From Lota lota (lineage: Eukaryota; Chordata; Actinopteri; Gadiformes; Lotidae): 64,000 nucleotides of DNA. Location: contig JACYXH010000216.1 of assembly GCA_026745465.1 (NCBI GenBank), positions 7,667,676 through 7,731,675 of the forward strand, in the 5' to 3' direction. The first letter of the stretch is position 1. Each line of letters opens with the position of its first letter. Made by a program: the position numbers and the translations under genes. Under the pieces are notes generated by a model. It saw only the letters and a program-made list of their open reading frames with translations. It was not told where the DNA came from and made no database searches. Below, piece after piece: positions 1 through 64,000 of the stretch.

Positions 1-37
<37 letters not shown>

Positions 38-82
38 CAATCCATCTTTCTTTGGTTGGTTGGTCAGCAGCATTTCACCCAC
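1..82. repeat. CA microsatellite and start of intron 17
   Basis: Bases 1-34 are a (CA)n run cut by the window edge. Bases 35-82 are intron 17 sequence next to the exon 17 donor. Confidence 0.95.
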
Positions 83-55499
<55,417 letters not shown>

Positions 55500-55830
55500 G
55501 GTACGCTCCAGACCGTGTGTGTCCGTGGGCGTGTGATCATGTGTGCGCGTCAGTGTGAGAGTGTGCGAGGCGGGTGTTCTCGCCGTCCCGTCCAGCCTGG
55601 TAGAAGCTTGTGGGGGTCTGCTTGTGTGTGCGTGTTCGGTGTGTGTCTGTTGGTGTTCGGTGTGTGTGTGTGTGTGTGTTGCTGTCAGTAGAAATCCTCT
55701 CTGCTTGTCTTGTCCTCACTGTGTGCTCTTGTCACCCGCGTTAAAACTCTGCCCATGCTGTTCTGCTCCGCTCCTGAATGGCTGTAGGTCCTAGTGTGTG
55801 TGAGTGCACCGCGAAGGGAATATGCTTTGT
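55500..55830 (-). promoter_or_regulatory. Likely 5' UTR and promoter region upstream of exon 1
   Basis: The DNA just 5' of the exon 1 ATG is richer in CpG than the surrounding intron. It holds a GC-box-like gaggcgggtg (55567-55576) and then degenerate GT-rich DNA, ending near a 60-bp CT tract at 55849-55910. No TATA box is evident. The position fits a promoter, but no start site can be fixed from sequence. Confidence 0.35.
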
Positions 55831-55849
55831 TTCCTCTCTCTCGCTCGCG

Positions 55850-55921
<72 letters not shown>

Positions 55922-56233
55922 GGCTGCCTTGTCTCTGTGTATGGCTCCTCCACTGCTACACCGCCCCCTTTCTCCACTCTCTCCCTCCCTCTTTCTCTTT
56001 CTCTTTCTCTCTAGGCTCCTCTGCGTACCCCTCCCTCCCACCTTCCCCTTACCTCTCTCCCTCTTCCCTTCCCTCTCCCTCTGATTCTCCCTCTCCCCCT
56101 CCCTCCCTCTCTTTAGCCTGGGGCTTAACCAGGTCACTGGATTAATGTGACGTTGCAGCGCTGATTAGCACACACAGCCTCTAATGTGTTCCACAAGAAC
56201 TGTGTGAGACTAAATATAAAATAAACACGCACG

Positions 56234-56297
<64 letters not shown>

Positions 56298-56615
56298 AAT
56301 AACAAATCACTCACATGCAATAACAGAAATACATAAAAATGAAAACACACACACATGCACATGGATAAAACACACACACAAACACAAACAAACACACACA
56401 AACACACTCTCCATTATAAAGATACACACCGACAGTTGCACGCATGAACACATCCTCAGCCCTTAAAGTGTACCATGTGGGGAACCTCAAAAGGAATACA
56501 GAATGTTTTGCCATCTGGTCGGGGAGATTATCTTTGAAACCTCACATCCAGCTTTCTCTCCCTGCGTTGTCTGGACTGTCACACTACACACAGGCACACA
56601 CAGGCACACACACAC

Positions 56616-56653
<38 letters not shown>

Positions 56654-57117
56654 AGGGTGCTACATCTCATCCTGTGTAGGGTGTGTAACCAGATTAAGAT
56701 TACTTTTTAATCGTGTAGTTCTCCTCAGAAGCATCACACCACAAGTTCTGCGATAATTCACCACACACACTCACACACACAGTCAGTTCTCTCCTGTCCA
56801 ATAGGGTGGTCTTTACATGGCCAATAGAGCTATTAGCACAGTGAGTTATAGCTGCAGCTGATTGACATCCTGTCATATTGTGATCATCGCTCAACGTTGG
56901 GTCCCGGCAGCATATCTATACTCAACTCCCTCCTGATTACTAGAGTGGATTAACATATGCTCATGCATGTACACGCACACACACACGCGCGTGCATGCAC
57001 ATACACACACGTGGACACACACAAACAAGATTCATGCAGTTACACGCATGCACGCGCGAACACACACACACACACACTCACGCACACACACACACGGACA
57101 CACACAAACAAGATACA

Positions 57118-57188
<71 letters not shown>

Positions 57189-57694
57189 TCTGGATGTTCA
57201 TGACTTGTCATATAGGATGACAAGCCATCTGCTGTGGTTGTTAAATTGACATCATGACAATAGTGTATCTATTGGTGCAATACAACCAGGTAGGAATGAG
57301 CTGGCAGACAGACTATTCTCACGATGTTCTCCAGCATGTTCTCTTCTTGAGGCCCGGGGCCTGATCCTCAATGACCTCATTCAGTCAGAAGAAACATAGG
57401 GAATAGACTATTAGCAATGGTAGCTCACTTGGATTTCAATCTTACGTAGGTATATTTCCAAGGAAATAAGATACAAAAATCAATCATGGGTCGTGATTAC
57501 AAAGAGTAATTATCATGCGTAGTGCAAAATGTCTGCTTTACAAAGAGAGTTGACTCATATTAAATGTAAAGTAGTTGTGTCGTGTTCTGTTGAAACCTTC
57601 AGTTCTGGTTTTGTTTTGCTTTGATTTAGTCTGAACCCAGCCAGTCTCCGCCTACAGCCGTCTCAGTCATCCCTATGGTCCCTGCCTGCTCTCA

Positions 57695-57762
<68 letters not shown>

Positions 57763-58890
57763 CTCTCTCTCAGGGCTGTGCAATGGTGGAGGCTTGTTTA
57801 CGATGTCGGCCTCCACAAATTACAAGAGCTTGAGTAACAGATCAAGCAACATGCACATGCACACACACACCAACACACACACATAAACACACAAACACAC
57901 AAACACACACACACTCACACACAAACAAACGCACATATTCATAGTCATATTTCAAAATTACATGGATGTCTTCACTCTGTGGGCATTGCTGTTTTGGTAT
58001 TTCCTGTTGTTGTGTTTGGCATCCTGAGCACCACTTTTGCCATTTATACCTATTGTCACACTCTCTGTTGTGCTGCCACTGTATATTTATCAGTCTATGT
58101 GTTAGGTAATACACATATGTGTTTGGTCGTGTACATTTGTTTACCCGTGTGTGTGATCATGTGTGCATGTGCATGTGTGTGTGTGCGTGTTGGTGTGTGT
58201 GTGTGTGGGTGGGAGGGGTTGTGTGAGTGTGTGTGTGTGTGTTTGGGTGTGATAATGACCTTGTGATATACAAGGTGCTCCACCAACACGAAGACAAAGA
58301 TATAATAAAATAGAATACAATACAGTAGATACAGTGCAGTACAAAAAACACATGGGTGCAAAAGACATGGCCATCATTGGCCAGCAGTATATCAGATTTT
58401 CCTCTTAGCCATGAAGAAATTTGAAAAACTGCATTGGGCCAATCAGCAGTGCATAATGTGTGTGGTGGAAAAGACTTGAATGGGATATGCAATTTGCCCC
58501 TTGGAATTGTGGGTGAAGCTGCTGAATAATTTATCTGAGCCTTCTGCAAAGCTTGTCTGTCAGCTGGGTCATCATCATTACAATCTGGTTCAGGGATATG
58601 ATGCGAGCTCCAAAATAAGGGGCTAATAGTGTAAGCTCAGAGGATGAGAACGCATAAGGGTGTAACCTTCATGTTTTTTAGAGGATTTAAACATCAACAA
58701 AATGTGCTTCATGAAATCGACACGTATGTCGCCTTTTGGTGAACAATCAACCCGTTCTGTGAAGATTGGGCATTAATAAAATGAACAACCAATGACAAAG
58801 GTTTCTTCAAAGCATGGCGACGTGCCTAATTGGCCCGTTCACACAGAAACACTGTGAGAGAGACACTTTAATACTGTGTGAAGAGAGAAT

Positions 58891-59015
<125 letters not shown>

Positions 59016-59647
59016 TGCTATCACTATCAACCTATTTTGTCTCCGGGCAACAAGCACAACCATTACATAACACACAACAAACACACAACAACAGTCAATA
59101 CCCTGCCATCTGAATCAACAATGAGGGATTGCATAACAATTACCTCCATGCACACACCCGTGCACATGCACGCATGCACGCACGCACACACACACACACT
59201 GTAACACACACACTGTAACACACACACACACAGTAACACACACACCACACGACTCACGAACACATGCGGCTGTTGATATCTATGCGAAACAGTGTTTTTG
59301 CTGCTGACAGACTGAATGATTTCCGCAGGCTCTTTGTGCTCTTTGGTGAGGCAGCCCACCCGCCAATAGGAACCAGTGGTTTACAGAGGAGACGGCACTG
59401 AAAGACCACAGCGGGACCGAGACACAGAGCCCAGCTGTGTCGGGAACAAAAGACCCAGCCCTCAGTATCTGTCAGCTCCACGCTGAATCCAGGAGAGGAG
59501 AGATGGAGATACGGAGAGAAAAGCGGAAGCTTTCGCATCTACGTGGTGAAGGGTGGATGATATGGGGCAGTGGAGGGATGGGGGCATGTGTGCTGTGTGT
59601 TTGCATGCCTGCTAGAAAGTGTGTGCATGCGTGTGTGTGTCTGCTAG

Positions 59648-59680
<33 letters not shown>

Positions 59681-59755
59681 ATGCAGCATGCAGGCTTGCA
59701 TATGTGTGTGCCTTCTATGAATGAGTGTATTTTTACATGTGTACACATGCAAATA

Positions 59756-59789
<34 letters not shown>

Positions 59790-62382
59790 TGTGTGTGTAT
59801 GTATGTGTGTTTGTGTGTACGTGTGTGCGTGTGTGTGAGCGTGTGTGTGTGTGTGTGTGTGTGTGTTTATGTAGGGGGAAGGGAGGATGATAAATAGGGG
59901 TTGGTAGGGAGGATGAGGCGGAGATTCAATTAAACTATACAAGAACTGAATGCATTTTTAATCACAGAACTCGATTCGTGTCAGCCTTTGTGAGAGGTGC
60001 AGAACATTGAGGCATCAGCAGCACAATAAGAAGCGACTATCTCTGTCGAAGCAGATCTTTCCATCCTGCCATGTAGAACCAGATACTACTCATATATCCG
60101 TAGCAATACACAGTCTCTTTAAGGAGCTTTAGCAGAGTTTTTTTTTGTGTTTTTCTGTTGAGAGTTTGGATCCCTGTGAACCGAACACGCTGTTTTCATA
60201 ATTCTGTCATGTTGACAGCAGCAATGCTATGATCGTGCCATCGTTGCTATGCACAACACTGTGAAAGGGTTCTCTGTGTCACAAATGTCACAGAAACGCG
60301 GTAATATTCTCCAAAGTACCGTCACACTACTGGTTTTGTCGCTATATTTGGAGGGTATTGTCTTTCAAAAAGTTAGTTATATACCAGCGTATTTCTCGCT
60401 AACTTACTCACATACGTAGATAGATAGATAAATAGATAGATGGATGGATGCACGGACAAACAGATAGATAAATAGATAGATGGATAGACTATCTATCTAG
60501 ATGTTGTCATATATCTGTGTAATCACATAAATGCTTTTACTTTTCTTCATTAGAGTTGTGTCGTCTTTTGTTCATAACTTACCCAAAGCCCTGCATAGTG
60601 CACACAGTCTTATCTTCCTCAGCACATATATTTCCCTGTAGGGGAAGATGAAGTGCAACCTAATCTGATAGAGTCTGATGAAATCTTAATTATTCATATA
60701 TACTGATCCATGACTGTGATAATAAATACAACCCTGGTGTGCACTGCTGTACTCACAGAGCAATGAACATTGCTGGAAGAACTGCTGGTGGAGGAGTGTC
60801 CTTCATTACTCGAGTGTGGAGAAGTGCCATCATTAGTGTAATCACCTCAAGTCTCGGGCCCCTCCGTGGGGCCCGGGGGTCTATGCTTGTTGTGGTAACA
60901 TACCAAATATGTTGAAATGAATATAAAAATAAATAAATAATAAACGTTGCAGTTTGTTCTATGTAGGCTTCAATGCTTTGTCCTTAGTCTATTTTTCTTT
61001 GAGATATGCTAGACTGTGGTCTTGGTACAGTGGTTAGTCGTCTGCATTTCTGACCAACCGCTTTAAAGGTCATGTCTTGCATTCACCCATGCAATCCGTG
61101 TGAATCCACAAACCGAGAGCAAAGTTATCCATGCAAGGCAACGACAAGCTTGCCGGCAGAAGTTTAGGATCCGATGCCTTGCTCACCGACAAAGGCACAC
61201 ACACACACACACACACACTCACACACACGTGCATACATGCGCACCATACACACACACACGCAGACACACACATGCACACACACACGCACTGTGGAGGATG
61301 GAGATTAAAATATTTTTTATTAAAACATACATACACAGTCGAAATGCCCGACATTTTGATGGCTCTTCTAGAAATTAAATAAACTAATAAACTAATTAAG
61401 CCTTGGAGAGGAAATGTAGAGTGTAAAAAAAATAAAAAAGATGTTTCCTTCCTGCCTGCCACTTTTCATCTGGCATGCAGTCTATGAATAATACACATAA
61501 ACTATTTCAACCCCGGGCTGGCCCAAGCACTAATCTTTATTGCCCAGGCCATGAATAATGCATCAGATGCACTGCAATGACAAAATCTTATTTTGGACAG
61601 ATATTTCATCTTAAAATATCCAAATGCATGTTTGACACTGGATCCCTGCAGCACTTGCATGAGTACTGCATGCATACATGTATGCATGTTGATGCAGGCC
61701 GTCCCCAGTGAGGATTCACTCTATCACATGCAGGGAAACGGATTACAGCCCGCATGCAGCATATGACAGAGCCAGTCAACAACGTTAGAGAGAAACAGCA
61801 GCTTAACCACCAAACTCATTAGGACAGCAGGCGGATCACAGCAACAAGGGAGACTGATGGCATGTGTTTCTGTGTGCATGCAAGTATTTGTGTGTGTGCT
61901 TGTAAAAGTGGACTTTAGGACCACCAGATGTATGTGTATGTATCTACATGAACATGCTATGTTTGTGGACATGTGTGCATGTGCATGTGTGTTTGTTTGC
62001 AAGTGCTTGCGCATGTACATATGTATATGTGCATCTGTGTAAGCATGTGCATGTGCATGACCTTGTGCATGCGCCTGGCATGTGCATGAGCATGTGCAAA
62101 ATGCAAGTGCAGTGAGTAACTCCCCCAGCTCTGATGGTATTCAAACCACTAGGCCCGGAGTAATCTACCTCTAGTCAAGCGGCACGAACAAACCTAGAAA
62201 CCTGACGACATCATCACATATCGCTCCTCTTGCTTAATCCTTTACTTCCTGGTCACAAATCACACCCCTGGACACAGTTTCCCTCATCAGCAGGAACAAA
62301 GATGTGGTTTACACACTCACACTGATGAATGATTAAATAACAATTTGTATTAAATTATAAATATATATATATAAAGAGAAAG

Positions 62383-62441
<59 letters not shown>

Positions 62442-63118
62442 CCTCATTGCAGGTCAGTAAGCCTAGTGAAGACAAGAAGAAGGCAAACTAAACTAAGAGG
62501 CATACTCCAAAATATTGTGGAGTTTTTAATCATCTCTTCCTCGTCTGTCCTGATTAAGGAGAAAGCATCTGGGAAGGGCATCTATAAATTAAAGAGTCTA
62601 ACAGCATTGGCATCAGGAGAGCACCAAATCTCTAGGAGGAGGCAGGTCAGTGGAGTTAGTGAGGTCAAGAGTAAGCTTCTGAACTGAACTGGGGTTTAAA
62701 CAAAGTGTTAAAGGCATTCTGAGTGTCATTCCAATTGCTTCCTTAATTTGATGTGTTTACAAGTAGAACAGGAGGTTGCAGGAGTAGAACAGGAGTAGAA
62801 CAAGCTTCAGAAGCTTACTCAGAAGATAAAGGCTGTTATTTTATCACAGTTTTTTTACTGTTTAAAGTTTTTCTTTAAAAAGATAAGGCTTTTCATGTCT
62901 CCAGCAATATGTCTGCTTACTTTGACCTTGCTGCTTTATAGAGCATAGAGGAAGTTAAAATGACCAGCTGCTCTTTAAATAAGAATTTTAAAAAAAAATT
63001 GTTTTTCATACTTCATACTTTGTTGGAAAGGGTCTCTAATGTCCTGGGGATGGTCAGTATTCATCAGTCATCGCCATGGTCACGTTGTCTTTGAAGAATA
63101 AAGGATGTGAACACTTAC

Positions 63119-63184
63119 AAAGACGTCCATCAGCATATGCTCCAGAGTAACTTCTATGTTCTCCAGGTGAGCGGCCACCGTCAT
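63119..63184 (-). CDS. Candidate alternative first coding exon of frmd4a (22 codons)
   Basis: Upstream of exon 1, an ATG with A at -3 opens 22 codons (MTVAAHLENIEVTLEHMLMD then VF) ending at a perfect gtaagt donor in phase 0, matching exon 2. The peptide looks like an amphipathic helix rather than random translation. The reading frame is also open upstream, so this could be the end of a longer or internal exon, possibly of another gene, but no good acceptor is visible just upstream. Only RNA evidence could settle it. Confidence 0.35.
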
Positions 63185-63693
63185 CCTTTGGCTTGTCCAC
63201 AAAGTCCCCTCAGCAAAACAGCTGCAGCTTGTACCCCCTGGTACCAAGTCCTCTGGCTCTCACTCAGAGACACACCAGATTGGTTGATGTCGTTGTCTCT
63301 CTGACTCTGTCTCTCTCTCTCTCTCTGACGATGACAGAAGATACGTTGGCATATGTTCACAGAGAACAATTTAGCCGCGAGAGAGGCGTTTTACAAAACC
63401 CACGACTCCCCAGAGGACAGATCCATGGTGTGTTGTCAACAGTCTGGCCTCCTCCTTCCACATCCACATCCTCTCGGCTCCATCCACAACAGCAGCACTA
63501 GCAGCAGCAACAGCAGCAACAGCCCCAGGTCACTGCAGGTGAAGCTGTGGTTTCAATATTAAAACAAATGTGGAGATAAACAGTCCAGGCCAATAGTTTC
63601 CAAATGAATCCTGCTGTATTCAGTACTCAGCACTCCATAGATCTACAGTGGGAGCAGATTGACTCTGTCTCCCCAGAGAGAAGAGCTACTGAA

Positions 63694-63757
<64 letters not shown>

Positions 63758-64000
63758 CCTCAGTCTTCATCTCTCTATTCCCGTATCTCCACTGCTTTAT
63801 CATTTCTGGGACTAGGGTCCTGGTCCAGAACAAGGGCTTGCTTTCTTCTCATCTAATCTGAGTTATGATCCATTGGGGGGATGACGAGATAAATAGGGGG
63901 GGAAAGGGGTGGGGGGGGGGTACTGAGGGGTTAGTTAGGATGGGGGCGTGTCTTGCCATTGTGGCAAAGAGGAGGAAGAGAAGGAGTAAGATAGGGCACC

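Noticed and set aside
61020..61090. tRNA-like 'cagtggttagtcgtctgcat'
   Set aside because: No matching acceptor stem or T-loop, so not an RNA gene.

Overview
The window is intronic and exonic DNA of a ray-finned fish. It carries one recognisable protein gene, on the minus strand: the N-terminal half of a FERM-domain scaffold gene, best matched to frmd4a. Seventeen coding exons run from 55499 down to 83. Every intron is GT-AG, every exon phase agrees with the next, and together they give 1654 nt, or 551 codons plus one base. The encoded protein has a FERM domain (F1, F2, F3) at about residues 34-345 and then the start of the CUPID (DUF3338) cytohesin-binding region (about 389-551 onward). The rest of the protein, the stop codon and the 3' UTR lie beyond the left edge. 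A teleost is inferred from the vertebrate-type gene, its compact introns, characteristic fish repeat motifs and extreme density of CA/GT and GA/CT microsatellites. I cannot name the species.

Layout by coordinate: exon 17 (83-314), exon 16 (2649-2771), exon 15 (3252-3385), exon 14 (4868-5009), exon 13 (5643-5781), exon 12 (8228-8304), exons 11 to 8 in a tight cluster (13027-13890), a 23-nt microexon 7 (15971-15993), exon 6 (16520-16576), exon 5 (17962-18046), exon 4 (21364-21456), exon 3 (22373-22467), exon 2 (27585-27650), a 27.8-kb intron 1, exon 1 (55407-55499), then 8.5 kb of upstream DNA. Exon 2 begins exactly with an ATG in phase 0. At least two further phase-0 open segments with an ATG and a good donor (43815-43982 and 63119-63184) could be alternative first exons. 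A CpG-rich block at 31420-31865 could be an internal promoter.

No second protein gene, RNA gene or intact autonomous transposon was found. Introns and upstream DNA hold more than 40 microsatellite tracts, several minisatellites, three non-autonomous inverted-repeat elements (45363-45615, 45783-46812, 51316-51639) and a few degraded interspersed repeats. The most unusual non-coding element is the one at 45783-46812: its 25-bp perfect terminal inverted repeats enclose about 1 kb of spaced short palindromes built on GATATC and ACTAGT.

The observations most relevant to gene function concern splicing: exon 14 is flanked on both sides by UG repeats in the transcript, exon 17 has a UG-repeat acceptor, exon 7 is a 23-nt microexon, and exon 13 has a NAGNAG acceptor.
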